From the NCBI GenBank assembly GCA_030549175.1, contig JAUKUA010000002.1:1054001-1118000 (forward strand): DNA of 64,000 nt. The letters run 5' to 3'. How positions within the stretch are numbered: the first letter of the stretch is position 1; each line of letters starts with the position of its first letter. The DNA is from Lasiosphaeris hirsuta. Taxonomy: Eukaryota; Ascomycota; Sordariomycetes; Sordariales; Lasiosphaeriaceae. The notes beneath the pieces were generated by a model that saw nothing but the letters and a program-made list of their open reading frames with translations, searched no databases and was not told where the DNA came from. The position numbers and the translations under genes are program-made. Below, in pieces: positions 11,233 through 23,148 of the stretch.

Positions 11233-12515
11233 GACTCTATTTGGTGCCAGCTCGGCTTTGGCAGATGTTGACGTATACATCATGAGCAGAACACCGTTAA
11301 GCTGAAAGCCTCCCACTTCTTGTCTATTGGCGCCCTCCCTCTAGTTGGCAATGACACTCTAGTACTTGTGATCTACACCAACGTCTGCGGCGGCGCAGTT
11401 AATAGATGCTCCTCGGTAGATACAACTGTAGCACGCAAGCACAAGCCCGTTCTAACTGCCGTGTACCGAGTAGTACTCGGTCTCATGTCCAATATGTCCG
11501 GTAAAACGACAAGGCCAAAGTGGCCAGCGCCCTTGCAACCCAGTAATAGTTTGTGACATTCAAATACTTTATATCGAATAAAATAGCGATGGTGTGGTTC
11601 TATGAGACAGGCAGCTGAGCGCTAGCTATAGGGGAACGCCTTTTCTGGCGAAAGTATTCTACTTCCAATATTGCGGGGAGCTAGCTGCTGCTTTCAACAA
11701 ATACCACCAGCCAAGGCCATGCAGCTCGAAAACACTCCCGAGTCCCCAACCTCCAAGTGCTTTGCTGCATAGTGCGTGCCCTCCCCACCATAGAAATATC
11801 GCAGCAATGGAAAACCCCAACCCAGCCTGCCTGCCTAGCTGACTCCCATCACTCCTCTACATCTAATCGTTACAGAAGCAGGTGCCCTGGCTATACTCCC
11901 TTGACCACTATAGCTGCTAACAAAACCGACAGCCTGAGGCATACTTCCCCAGCCTCCCATTTGAGAGCAGTGTTCTCGGCGAGGACTGCTTTCCGGCAGC
12001 CCTCAGTACTATAGCTCCTGCGCCACCAGCTAACTTTGTGCTCTCTCCCCACCACGAGCTCTTCCCCCTGCCATCTCTCGCAAACTCCAAGTCCCCCTCC
12101 TCAGCCCCCACAGACTTCGGATTTTCTCTGCTCCGGTGCAGGAATTCGTTTCAACGCTGGGATAAATTCCTCGAGCATCATCGGCGAGTCTGCTCCAGAG
12201 AAGTTGAAGGGAGACATCTCGGCCCTCATACTTGCCGATGCAGCGAGACTTTCACAACCATCGAGTCATTCATTACTCATCGAAAGTCGGAATACAAGAA
12301 AGCGGGTCGAACGAGAAAGTCTGCCAACGCATCGTGAAAAACTTCCGTGGGCATGTCCTTTTCCCTTGGTACATCAGCATGGGGATGTGGAGGATGCCCG
12401 TGAGTGGCAACGATGGTTCGACTATAGGGATTCAACAGAGCCAGTTTTATTTAGGGGAAACAGCCGACGGAATTGCGTATTCTCTAGGTTTTTGTCGAGA
12501 CATTGGTGGCTTACG
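11233..12515. other. Spacer with a possible zinc-finger-like fragment
   Basis: Most of this stretch shows nothing. A short plus-strand frame at 12038-12337 (99 codons) contains cysteine and histidine patterns reminiscent of degraded C2H2 fingers (FLEHHRRVC, then CRCSETF and SFITHRKSEY). The spacing does not fit a standard finger, so I do not call a gene. Confidence 0.35.
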
Positions 12516-12899
12516 CTGAGCTTCATCAAGACGGCGGATGACGTGGCCGCGCTGCCGTTCGATCACCACATGCTCATTGCCCTGGTGGCGCTGCGCACGT
12601 TGCTGGTGATTGAGAACTCGGGCATTGACTACCTCGGGCCCCCGAGCACCTACGGCTGCGCAACGGCCGCGAAGCGGTTTACAAGGCACTCGGGGCTGAC
12701 GACAACATGGCGTCGTCGCAGAGCTCCCATGGCACTTCGCACTGCCAGCTGCCCTCCGGCCCAGGCGCCGGATGTGACGGCCTACTTCCAAAGGTTCTTT
12801 TTCAACCAGACGGCAAACACAAACTTTTTGAAGACGGATGGCAAATTCCAGCGTTCTCTCAAGCAGTGGGCGGACTGGGCTCTTCCCGAGTTGGCGTAG
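12516..12899 (+). pseudogene. CE15 glucuronoyl esterase, C-terminal pseudogene fragment
   Basis: CE15 enzymes cleave the ester between 4-O-methyl-glucuronic acid of xylan and lignin alcohols and are normally secreted. Only about the last third is present. It opens with LPFDHHML, then LLVIENSGIDYLG and STYGC, all recognisable CE15 landmarks. A frameshift near 12675 moves the homology to another frame with YKALGADDNM and SHCQLPSG, where the HC pair matches the catalytic-histidine region. A second shift near 12760 returns to the first frame with FFFNQTANTNFLKTDGKF and WADWALPEL, then a stop. The serine nucleophile region (GCSRxGK) and the signal peptide are not found upstream. Truncation and two shifts make it non-functional. 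Confidence 0.75.
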
Positions 12900-13923
12900 G
12901 GCCTGAGCCCGCGGCAAGTTCTGAAAGGAGCCATGTTGTTTCCTGTCTGCTTTAGTTGCATGTTATGTTGGTGCTTGAGGCCACTTGCTTCAATGTAGTT
13001 AAGCGCGGTGATGGACGCACATGTCTTTGTTGACGTGGTAGCCGAGCTACTACCGGGTGCAGCGTAGGATCAGTCTTTACCCCTCTCCCGGATACTACGG
13101 TAGCATTGATCTCAAGAATCGAAACCAAGGTCCCAAGGTACTGCATACAAACGTTAGTCAAAGCAGAGGTACCTTCCAGATGAGGAAGGTAGGTCGTATC
13201 TTGTGGGGTGTAACGCTGCGCTGCCCGTTCTGGGGCACTGCGCTCACTGGTCGGTGACAAGACCTAATCTGCGATTGTGTACGTGAGAGCCCAGACCTCG
13301 ATGTCTTTGGGGCAAAGAATCTGACATCTTGATATCCGACGACTAAAGCCGCCGGCGCTTCTAGACGGCGACTCTTGTAAAACCGCTTCGGCAAGTGGGA
13401 CCGGGGAATATATCACGCATGTTCTTTTGATCCTTCGATGTCTAGAACTATGGAGACCCCAGTCGCCGTGGACGATTCGACACGACTTGCCGGCTGACCC
13501 CTGTGGCTAATATACTGACCCGGGGTCTTGTAAATTGCACATTCTCGGGACCTGCCAGTAAAAACACTTTCGCTTCAGTCGCCCACGTCGGAGAATATTC
13601 ATCTCTGCTTCCTCCGTGTTTGCCCAAAGCGGCAATCCTACTGGCGCGAAATACACATTCCGCCCACCGCGTCTTCGGTGCGAGGTTGGACGTGGGGTAC
13701 ACGTTCAGAACGGGAGACGTCGTCCCGCACCGCCATAGCGCCCCCCCCCCCCCCAGCGAACTGAGGGCTTTGGGAGTTGGGGATTTGGACGTAACCTCAA
13801 ACTCTTGTGGCGTCATTATTCCGGACCGCACCGAGAGTATCGCGATATCAAGGACGTCCGAGGGGAAACAGAGGCCCTTCTCCGCCAGGCAGCAGGAATG
13901 TAGGCATATAGAACAAGAACAAT
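12900..13923. other. Spacer between the two pseudogenes
   Basis: No protein family is recognisable on either strand. The only notable element is a run of 14 C at 13741-13754. Confidence 0.45.
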
Positions 13924-16749
13924 ATGATTGTTGTCGACAGAGAGCAAACCTGCATCGATGAGCTCATCATGATGATTCTCAACTTGAACCTAAACCGAGC
14001 CGTGCACAGCACGCTCGGCCTAATGCTCTTGAACCTCACCGTGACAGCCCTCACCAACATCCCCAGCGCCGAGGCATCACCCTCTCCCCCCCCCCCCCCC
14101 CCAAAGCCCATCTCAACCATGACGACACCCCATCCCGGTCGCGCATCAGCCTCAACGCCGGCTGGCGCTTCCAGCGCACCCTCACCAAGCCGGACGGGCT
14201 GATCTACGATCTCCGCCCCGACGTGGCCGGACAGACCGGCCTGTAGGTCCTCAAACCATGGATCCTGCCCTCGGCCAACGCCTTCATCTCGGACCCCGCC
14301 CAGCACAAGCGGCGCCCGACCGGCTCGGCCCCGGGGAGCGCCGTGCCCTATGTGCAGTCGACGTCGACGTTCAACGACAGCGCGTGGGAGGCCGCCAACC
14401 TGCCGCACGACTGGGCCATCAAGGGGCCGTTCTACGCCGGCGACAACGTGCCGATCGGCGGCGGCATGGGCCGGCTGCCGAGCCAGGGCGTGGCGTGGTA
14501 CCGGCGGACGGTAACGGTGACGGCGGTCTGTGTTTCTTGACATCGACGGCGCCATGTCGTATGCCATGGTGTGGCTGAGTGGGCAACGTCGTCGGGGGCT
14601 GGCCCTACGGATACAACTCGTCCCGGCTGGACCTGACGCCCTTCCTCGTCCCGGGCGCGCGAACCAGCTGGCTATCAGGCTGGACAACCCGGTCGCCTCG
14701 TCGCGGTGGTATCCCGGTGGGGGTATCTACCGCAATGTGTGGCTCACGAGGGTCGACACAGCGCATTGTGGCCCTGTGGGGGACCCAGGTGGTGACACGC
14801 GAGGTGGGCGAGGCGTCGGCAGTTGTGGACTTGACCGTCGAGATTGAGAACAAGGGTGTGAACAGCCGGCAGATCGAGGTGGTCACGGACATGCATGTCT
14901 TGGACGCGGCGGCCGGGCGGGCGGGAGCCAAAATCGCCGAGTTTCGACGCGCGGCGTTTGTGGTGCCGGCAGGCCAGACGCACTCCAGACGCACTCTGTC
15001 AACCGGTCAGTCACCATCGACAAGCCGACGCTCTGGGGCCCCTGGAACACGCAGCAGCCCAACTTGTATGTGGCCGTCACGCGTCTGCACGCCGGTAACA
15101 CGACCATCGACGCATATGAGACCCGCTTCGGCATTCGCGAGCTGGTCTTCGACCCCGACAGGGGGCTGCTGGTTAACGACGAGCACGTCGGCATCCAGGG
15201 CGTCAACCAACACCACCACGACCTGAGTGCTCTGGGAGCCGCATTCAACCTCCGCGCGGCCGAGCGGCAGCTCGAGGTCCTGCGCGATCTGGGCGCCAAT
15301 GCCATCCGGGTGTCGCACAACCCCCCCGCCCCTGAGCTGCTCGACCTGACGGACCGCATGGGCTTCCTGGTCGTCAACGAGATCTTTGATTGCTGGGAGC
15401 GCGAGAAGAACGCCAACGACTTCCATTTGATTTTCCCAGAGTGGTCCGAGCCGGATCTGCGGTCCTCCATCCGCCGCGATCATAACCATGCGTCCGTCGT
15501 GGCCTGGAGCGTCGGGAACGAGGTGGGCGAGCAGTATACGGCGGCCGCGGGCGCCGCCATCGGCCGAAGCCTACGTACCATCCCCCACGATGAAGACCCC
15601 ACCCGGCCGGCCACGGCGTCGATGAACTACTACGCCAAGCCTGACATGCCCTTCCCGCGCGAGATAGACATCGTCAGCCTGAACTACCAGGGCGAAGGCA
15701 TCCGTGATACGCCTGCCTATGCTGGCCTCGACGGCATCAAGACACCCCCCCCTCTACGCCGACTTCTACAAATCATTTCTTGGCAAGCTCATCTTCAGCA
15801 GCGAGACCGCGGCCGCCGTCAGCACACGGGGCACCTACTTGTTTCCCGTAGCAAATGAGACTAGCGCGCCGGTTAGTGAGTCAGTGGGCGGCGGGGGTAG
15901 CTCCGAGTCGAGACATGTAAGCGCGTATGAGCTGTACACTACCCCCTTTGGTTCGTCAGCAGACAAGGTTTTTGCAACCCAGGACGCCAACCTCTTTGTA
16001 GCCGGAGAGTTCGTCTGGTCGGGCTGGGCCTATCTGGGCGAGCCCACGCCCTACTACTCGGCGCGTAGCTCGTATTTTGCATCATCGACCTCGCCGGCTT
16101 CAAGAAGGATCGCTACCACCTGTACCAGGCGTGATAGTGTCCCGACCTAAGGACAGCCCACATCCTCCCCCACTGGGCGTGGCCTGACTGGGTTGGACAG
16201 GTGACACCCGTGCATGTCTTTTCAGCCGCCGATGGGGCAGAGCTGTTTCTAAACGGGCAATCGCAGGGACTTTTGAAAAAAGGACCCATCCAACTATCGC
16301 TTCAGATGGGACAAGGTTGTCTATCAACCTAGGGAGCTACGCGTAGTGACACGAAAGGAGGGAAGAGCGTGGGTAGACGCCACGGTGAGAACAGTCGGTG
16401 TGGCCACCAAGTTGCGGCTTACGGCCGACCGAGGCGCCATCCGGGCTGAGGGTAGCGACCTGTCATTCATCACGATCGAGGTTGTCGACAGCAGCGGGGA
16501 GGTGGTGCCTCGAGCTGACGCCGCGCTGACCGTCTCCCTGACAGGCCGCGGCGAGATCGTGGCCACAGACAATGGCGATCCATCTAGCCTGGTTGGTCTC
16601 GTTCGCGTCCACGAAGCGCAGAGCGTTCAATGGGGCTGGCGTTGGTCATAGTTCGTAGCAGAGGAGCGAGTTCTGGAACAATAACCGTGACGGCGACGGC
16701 GGCTGGAGCTAGTCTCCCGGCCGCACAAATCGCCTTGGCGTCGCAGTAA
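13924..16749 (+). pseudogene. GH2 beta-galactosidase pseudogene
   Basis: Collinear pieces of a fungal GH2 beta-galactosidase-like enzyme span about 2.8 kb in changing frames. A leader resembling a signal peptide (13975-14080) ends in a C17 run. Then come ISLNAGWRF, a TAG stop at 14244, LPHDWAIKGPFY, LDIDGAMSYAMVWL, WPYGYNS, RLDNPVASSRWYPGGGIYR, the catalytic barrel with RVSHNPPAPELLDL and AWSVGNEVGEQ (acid/base Glu in GNE), a segment FSSETAAAVSTRG holding the likely nucleophile Glu, and FVAGEFVWSGW. A C-terminal Ig-like region ends at TAA 16747-16749. I count at least eight frame breaks, near 14526, 14578, 14665, 14762, 14995, 15764, 16084 and 16620. The active-site glutamates survive, so decay looks recent, or part of it is sequencing error at homopolymers such as 15745-15751. 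Confidence 0.85.
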
Positions 16750-19700
16750 GCAGCAAGCTCAGGCTCTAGAGTCATGAAAGGGTTTCTAGGCACACATTAG
16801 CCAGTTTAGCCACTCATACAGCTCCCGAGTCAGAACTGGCTCAATACGCCTTGGCTCCTCCTGCGTTGGAGTCCTGCGTTGGAGGATGTGGGGAAAGGCA
16901 AACACGTCGGACAAATACCGCCCCAGGGTCCGAGTCTTCTTCAGATGAGTCTGATGTCGAGCTTCAAGTGCGTTGCGTGTGGGGGGGGGGTGTATTAGCA
17001 TTGAACGAGTATCGTCGTCCGAGTCGTCTGTCATGGCCAACATGCATATGGGCGCTCTCAGGATTAGGCTGTGGCTCACCGCCGACGCCTCTGATTGGAC
17101 TTGCTGCAGTTCATGGAGGGGCCTGGGATGACAAGACCATGACTTGGGATGACTTATGGATTGGATGAGTGATGTCAAATCGCGCCAAACCTCGCCTCCC
17201 CCAATCCAACAAGCCTTCCAGATTTGCCAGGTCGCAGATGTGGTGGGTGTTGTTATCTACAGCGGCGTGTCGACGCGCAGACCAGAACCGGGCGAGGGGC
17301 ATGAACCCTCCTTTTTCCCCTCAGTGCCTCATTAGGTATCTTCCTCATTAGGTATCTTTGCTGACAGGTCTGCACCCGCCTGTACCACATGTCAACTTTG
17401 TCATGCCCTCCGTAATCTGGCAGATCGTATACTAGTGTTTTCCTACTTGCTGCGAGCCTGGCTCTGTGACATCCCCAAAGGTGCCGGTAAGCCTCGACGG
17501 GTTTCACACCAGCCGGGCCTACTATAGCTGCCATGTAGCGTGCCATGGAGTGCAAAGCACTGGGCCGTCATTTCGAATTTCGAGTGAGGATCTCTCGACA
17601 ATCATATATCGCCCGTGGCGGAAGGATCGGCAGACGTGGCCACGACCCTGGCATGCGATAAAGGGCCACAGCAAAGAAGCGATGGCAGGCGCTGCAGGCG
17701 ATTGCAGGCGATTGCAAAACGTTGGCAAATGATCCCGCGTCTCTGCCGCGGGGAAGGGATCAAGGGAGAAGGGACCAAGGGATGGATGGATGGATCTTGC
17801 GAGGTGCTGGAGATGTCCCGATTGGGCAGGCCACATCTTGAAACGTCGTTCTGTGGCTGGCCGCCTCGGACCCGAGATGTGTTGTGGGCTTGCGGGCTCT
17901 GTGTGGCTAGCTCGCATTTTCGCGGCGAGTGCTCTCTTTTCGCGACCGGCACGTTGCGTCCTGCTGCACCCCCGAGCGCACCCTGGACGCAACCCTAACG
18001 CCGCGGGCGACGACGACTACTACGGCTGGGTGCTGTTGTGACCGACAACCCGACTTTGCTTGGCATCTGGGGCATATTTGGGATATTGGGGGCATATTGG
18101 AGCATATGGGGCATATTCCAGCGCATTCGTGGCATATTCCATGCTGTGTTGCTCATCTCAAGGCGCTCATGCGTGCTGGGGTTGCTGGGGGACCGCCTGG
18201 TGCTGGCTGTGCACGTTGGGGTCGCTCGCTCATGCTGAGTGGGGCTTGTGGACCACACAAAATTCAATGGTTCGCATGCTTTTTTGGCTTTTTGGCACCC
18301 GTCGAGTCAAAATCCACATGCTGGGTTGCGCGTCAACCTGCACTCGTCAGGAGGCAAATGGCGCTTACTGGCTGGAATTGCCTCTCCGCGCCGCACTGAG
18401 CGCACTGGGCGTCAAAATCACCCGCCACTGTCCCCCCCGTGCGCCCTTGTACAGCAGTTTCGAAACATGGGAAGGAGGGGTAGAGGATGGGGGCAGGATG
18501 GGGCGAGAGCGCACCAAGAGGGGAAGGAGGGGTCGAGATTGTGAAGGGTGTGATGGGTGTGGGTGTCCCCTGCCAGTTCCTGCCCTCTGGGAACACTGGG
18601 GTCGGGGACTTGCTGCCGTTGTTGTGTGCGGCGTGCCTGGCCTGTGTGCCCTTGTCCTGGCTGCTGCCCTCCCTGACGTACAAAATTGTGGTGTAATCGG
18701 GTGTGTGAGAATTGTGGAAAATGTGGGAATGTGGTAATTGGAACCGGGAGGTTTGTTAGTAAGGAAACAGGAATGCTGCGGGATGACGGCGAGACGGCGG
18801 GTGCGCAGACGACGAACGAACGAAAGGCTTTCCAAGACTTTGGCTGACCCTGCTTGAGACGCCAATGTCAACGACTTGTCATCCAGTGTCATCCCATCCA
18901 GTCCTGCCTGTGTGTGCCTGTATCGAAAACCAGTATCAAGCAGAGTCAAAAAGCAAGAACCCCCTATTGCGTTAGGTCGGCCTGGATGGGTCACCTCGGC
19001 CGAGTCGTTGCCCCCTCTTGCCCCTCTTGGCATCTTTCCCCTAAGCGCATGCGCGTCGTCGTGCGGGGATGACGCAGTCTGCCGCGCGAGAGGTCTCAGA
19101 CTGGAACGTCGCTGCTCTGTCTGCTGCTGTCTCCCTGTCGTCCAAGGCTTGGCTGGCCTGTGGGCAGGTCGGAATATCGGGAGTCGGGAGTTGGACCACC
19201 GCGGTCTCGCACACCGCAAGCAGCAAAAGGCCGCTAGGGGGCGCAAAAACCGCTAACAACCGTACTAACAGACCGCAAACGCGGGGCGGGGGCTCGCCGG
19301 CTTGCTCAGTTGCCCACTTTGCCCGCGTGTTTGCCCTGTCGTCCCCCGCCTCGACCTGTCCAAGATGCCACAAGATGCCCACAAGTGGCCACAACACACC
19401 CCTACGCAACTACGCATCCCTGAATGTCGGCACCGCGGGTCGTCCGCGGCTGCTTGCAAGTATTCATTTGACGAAAACAGCTTGCTCTCAGGCCAGAGCG
19501 CGCGGCCCACTGCGTGCAAGTGCAATGCGGAATGCGGAATGTGTGCCAAAAGTCTGTGACGACTTTTTTGCACTAGAAGGACCCTGGCCTCTGCTCACAT
19601 GCTGCTTGCCGGCAGTCGATTGGGCGCGACGGGTGCATCTGAGTGGCGGGGGGGGCCACTCACGCCCAAGAACCGCGGTCACCTGCGAAGCATGATTCTG

Positions 19701-20683
19701 TAGTTCTGCGCTTCCATGAGAAGCGACATCCAAGGCACACACATGCCCAGCGGTGGTGGCCAGTAGGGAGCGCGGGCGAGGATCCGTCAGCGACACCACA
19801 GAGACACTCAACAACTCTTCCAAATGACCCAACCTCGTGAGCATGAGTCCTCGTCGAATTGCGTCGATTCTGCCCCCAGAAACCGTGGCAAGCCGTGGCA
19901 TATGCCGCTGTCAGTGGCTTCTAGCGAGCATTGGCGAAATCTTTGCAGACGCAGAGGCGTCAAGAATGGGAGCGGTGATCGAAGTGTTCGAAGGGGCTCG
20001 GCCGCTTTCGCGTAGTTTGCGGCCCCTCTGCAGTTGCTGCCGGCCCCTCAACAAAGACGAGTCAAGCGAGCCGAGCAAAAGTCGGCCAGCGGAGGCCAGC
20101 AGAGGGCCAGAAGCGGAAGAAAAGACGCTCGAAGCCGTGTGGCTCGCTGGACGACGCTCTAGTGGTCGACCAGCTGCTCGGCTCACCCGTTGGCGCACGA
20201 ATTGGCGCACCCACTAACACCCTCAGCTTGGCAGGATGCGCCAGATTCGCCAGCTGGTCTGCCAATCGCGGCTCCCGACCCCACCAGCCCGCATGGAAAC
20301 AACTCGCCCTCTTCTTTTTCCCTCTCTCCTAGGAGACGAAGCGGCGGCGAACGAGACGGCGACTTTTCCCTTGTGGCCGTGTGCGGCCGTGTGCCCCCTG
20401 ATCAGGAGGCGGTAGTCGGTACCCAGGTCAGTACCCACCCAGGTCGGTACGTACCACACAGTACCACGGTACCACCGCACCACAACTTGGCGCCCTCTGG
20501 TCTTTGCCTCCCATGCCACCACCCCCCACAAAGGCATCCACATGTTCATATATCTGCTTCCCTCTCTACCACCCTGTGCCAGGAAGGAAGCCATCCATCA
20601 GACTCACTCGCCTCACTCGCCTCACACCTCACACCCGATCGACGATAACTCAGCAGTCTCTCCGACCAGAGACCCGATACGCC
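16750..20683. other. Long gene-free spacer
   Basis: Four kilobases on both strands without a recognisable gene. Frames such as 18365-19246 (minus) are low-complexity and lack motifs. Visible structure: a G-run near 16981-16990, a GATG microsatellite at 17782-17796, an imperfect decamer repeat around 18062-18150, and GGTAC-rich DNA at 20420-20490 that probably belongs to the promoter of the next gene. Confidence 0.5.
18062..18150 (+). repeat. Imperfect GGGGCATATT tandem repeat
   Basis: Related 9-12 base units of the type GGCATATT or GGGGCATATT recur about seven times with small changes. They lie in noncoding DNA far from any gene. Confidence 0.6.
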
Positions 20684-20690
20684 ATATATA
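20684..20690 (+). promoter_or_regulatory. TATA-like box of the reductase gene
   Basis: ATATATA lies 71 bases before the chosen ATG at 20761. Position and sequence suit a core promoter, which also argues against starting translation further upstream. Confidence 0.4.
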
Positions 20691-20760
20691 CGAGGACGCA
20701 CCCCGTCCTAGACCTTTACCACCAACACATCTCACACCACACACCACATCAGCAGCCAAG

Positions 20761-21864
20761 ATGCGGTTTTCGAGAGGTCTTGTCCTGCTCACAGGAGCCA
20801 CGGGCCATGTCGGCTCCGTCACCCTCATCCACCTCCTCAAATCCGGATACCAAGTACGGGCCGCCGTCCGCTCAGAAGCCAAGATCGCCGCCGTGCTCGC
20901 CAGGCCACAGATCAGGGCGCTCAACCCCGGGTCCCGCCTCACATTCATCATTGTGCCCGATATCACAGCACCCGGCGCATACGACGACGCCGTCGAGGGC
21001 TGCACACATGTCATCCACATCGCCTCGCCGTTGGCAACCAGCGACCGCGTACCACTAGACCAGGCCGACACCCACTTCATCCAGCCCGCCGTCCGTGGCA
21101 CACTAAACATGCTCGAGGCCGCCAACATGGCTGGCACCGTCCGCCGCGTCGTCATCACCAGCTCGATTGTCGCGCTCACACCTGTCGAGGAGATGGAGGG
21201 GACAAGGCGGCGCAGCCCGCTCAACCCCGTTGGCCCCAACGACCGTCTCCCCTTCACCCCCGGCCCTTACCACTCCGAGTTTGCATGCTATGCCGCATCC
21301 AAGGTGGCGGCATTGGCAGAGGCCGAGAGTTGGATGGAGCGGGAACGGCCCCCCTTCGATGTGGTGCACCTGCACCCTGGCTTCGTCCTGGGCCACAATG
21401 ATTCGGTCACGACACCGGCGCAGGCGATGCAGGGCACCAACGCAGTCGTGTTGGCGCTGCTGCTCGGTAACAAGTTCGGCCCCTATGCGGGCGCAACAGT
21501 GCACGTCGAGGACGTGGCACGCGCCCACGTCTCGTCGCTCGACCCCACCGTCCTCGGCAACCAAAGCTACATCCTCAGCCAGCCGGCACGGTGGAACGAC
21601 GCGCGCGAGATTGCACGGAGAGTATTCGGCGAGGCTGTCAAGAGCAACCTCCTATTCATGGGCGGTACCGTCAAGACGACGCACGTCCCTATTGACGCCA
21701 GCCTGTCGGAGGAGACATTTGGCTTCAAGTTTGCGAGCTACGAGGAGCAGGTCAAGAGCACAGTCTCCCAGTTCCTCGAGCTGAGGCTAAGACAGAAGTC
21801 GCTGGTGCAGGCCAGCCGCAAGAAGCAGGACGTCTTTGTCACGTCGACTGCCATTGCCTGCTGA
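20761..21864 (+). CDS. Extended SDR: dihydroflavonol-4-reductase-like
   Basis: A single-exon gene for a 367-residue NAD(P)H-dependent reductase of the extended short-chain dehydrogenase family (dihydroflavonol-4-reductase/aldehyde-reductase-like), expected in the cytosol. The nucleotide-binding motif TGATGHVG lies at residues 10-17. VIHIASPL follows near residue 83, then VVITSSIVAL, and the catalytic YAASK is near residue 177. Length matches the family (about 340-370). I start at 20761 because the preceding in-frame stretch from 20542 is low-complexity and crosses a TATA-like box; the context CCAAG before the ATG is favourable. The substrate cannot be told from sequence; fungal relatives reduce methylglyoxal-like aldehydes, ketones or polyketide intermediates. 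No cluster partners lie nearby. Confidence 0.85.
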   Translation: MRFSRGLVLLTGATGHVGSVTLIHLLKSGYQVRAAVRSEAKIAAVLARPQIRALNPGSRLTFIIVPDITAPGAYDDAVEGCTHVIHIASPLATSDRVPLDQADTHFIQPAVRGTLNMLEAANMAGTVRRVVITSSIVALTPVEEMEGTRRRSPLNPVGPNDRLPFTPGPYHSEFACYAASKVAALAEAESWMERERPPFDVVHLHPGFVLGHNDSVTTPAQAMQGTNAVVLALLLGNKFGPYAGATVHVEDVARAHVSSLDPTVLGNQSYILSQPARWNDAREIARRVFGEAVKSNLLFMGGTVKTTHVPIDASLSEETFGFKFASYEEQVKSTVSQFLELRLRQKSLVQASRKKQDVFVTSTAIAC

Positions 21865-23148
21865 GCAGGACTGGGGCGGAGAAATGCAGGATGCAGGGCA
21901 TTGTAACACCAAGGGATATCGCGAAGCAAGACTTTGGCGGCTTGGAAATATTTTTTTTTATTCTTTTTTTTTCGCTTTTCTTTTTTCCGGATTGGTGGAT
22001 GGCGGCACTCTCCAACTCGGGAGACGGACACATTGGGAGGAAGGGGCGTCCACAGAACGAGGCCAGCCAATCGGAAACCATTATAGGGAGCGTTCGCTTA
22101 TCGCGCAATCGCGCATCAGATAGTTCAACAAGATACCCGGAATAACATTCCCACACTACCACCACAATTCTCGCGTCCCACTGCCACTGCCTTGCTTTCT
22201 TTTTGCCTGTGTCTCTCTGTGTTTGTGTTGCTGTCTGTCTCGCGCAAATTGCAAATTGCAGATTTGCAAGTGCTACATTACGGGTGCTACGCGACCACTG
22301 GCACTACCCAGTCAAAGTGCGTGCTGCAGGTTCTGCAGGTTTCTCCATGTTCCCCATATTCTCCCATGCGCTCCCAGCAGCGCTCTTCAGCCGGTCAGTG
22401 GTTCCAATTGTCTCTGCGTGTCTTGGTTGTCTCTGGCTGTCTGCGGTCTCTGATTTGCACGACGTGCGCGTGGATGCATGCAGTGGCTGGCGAAGGTGCA
22501 TCCGTCTAGACTCTGAGAAAACTTCGACTGCCCCCTTCATTTTCGTTTCCCCTGATTGTTGGCGTCAATACTTTCATTTCAGCTGGTCTCAGCGAATTCA
22601 TGCGAACCAGTCGTAGCCAGTCGTGGCCAGCCGTGGGTCGGGAGGTTGTGGCCAGTAGAGGCCCGTCGGTGTGGTTCTGGACCACCGACCCCGCAAACGC
22701 AATAAGACGGCGTTCGCTCGATTTTCAGCCGTCCACACCTCAACAATCAGGGAATAATTAAGACGCTATATGCAGCAAGACGCTTGAGGGCCATCTGCCG
22801 CGTTTCAGCTCTGTGGCGCAACGCCTCGAGCGCTGTCGGTCGCGCTCTTGGTTATTGCGCCTCTAGCCTCAGCAGTCCAGGGTCCCGGTGCCCCAGTCCC
22901 CAGTGGCCCAACAACGTGACCCGCAGCCCAGCCCGTGACCTGACGACTGGCGGCCTGCGGCCTTGGCGGCCTGGTGCCAAGAGTGTGCGATAAGATAAGG
23001 CCACAAAGAGGCAGCCACAGAGGCGCAGACTCAGAGGCAGGCCGAAACTTCTGGCGCAGTGACGCCACCGGACGCATCGTATCGCATCTCCAACAAATCC
23101 AAAGTCCGGACATCAACCCATCTCCGGACACGCCGACCGCCGCACATC
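21865..23148. other. Spacer with T-rich 3' region
   Basis: A T-rich tract at 21951-21987 follows the reductase stop by about 90 bases and may belong to its 3' end. The remainder shows no gene on either strand. Confidence 0.45.

Noticed and set aside
12036..12899. 287-codon continuous frame as one gene
   Set aside because: Only the last part matches CE15, and the homology leaves this frame and returns, so the continuity is chance; the first part has no family resemblance.
13848..14687. 279-codon minus-strand open frame
   Set aside because: Antisense to the GH2 pseudogene; Arg/Gly-rich and without motifs.
18365..19246. 293-codon open frame on the minus strand
   Set aside because: Low-complexity Arg/Ser/Pro-rich translation, no motif, and several overlapping frames of equal quality on both strands.
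20542..20760. In-frame 73-codon N-terminal extension of the SDR gene
   Set aside because: His/Pro/Ser/Thr-rich, contains the TATA-like segment, and the SDR fold starts right at the ATG 20761.
23059..23148. 30-codon N-terminal extension of the TFIP11-like gene
   Set aside because: Basic, non-family sequence; the ATG at 23149 begins the conserved-looking protein.
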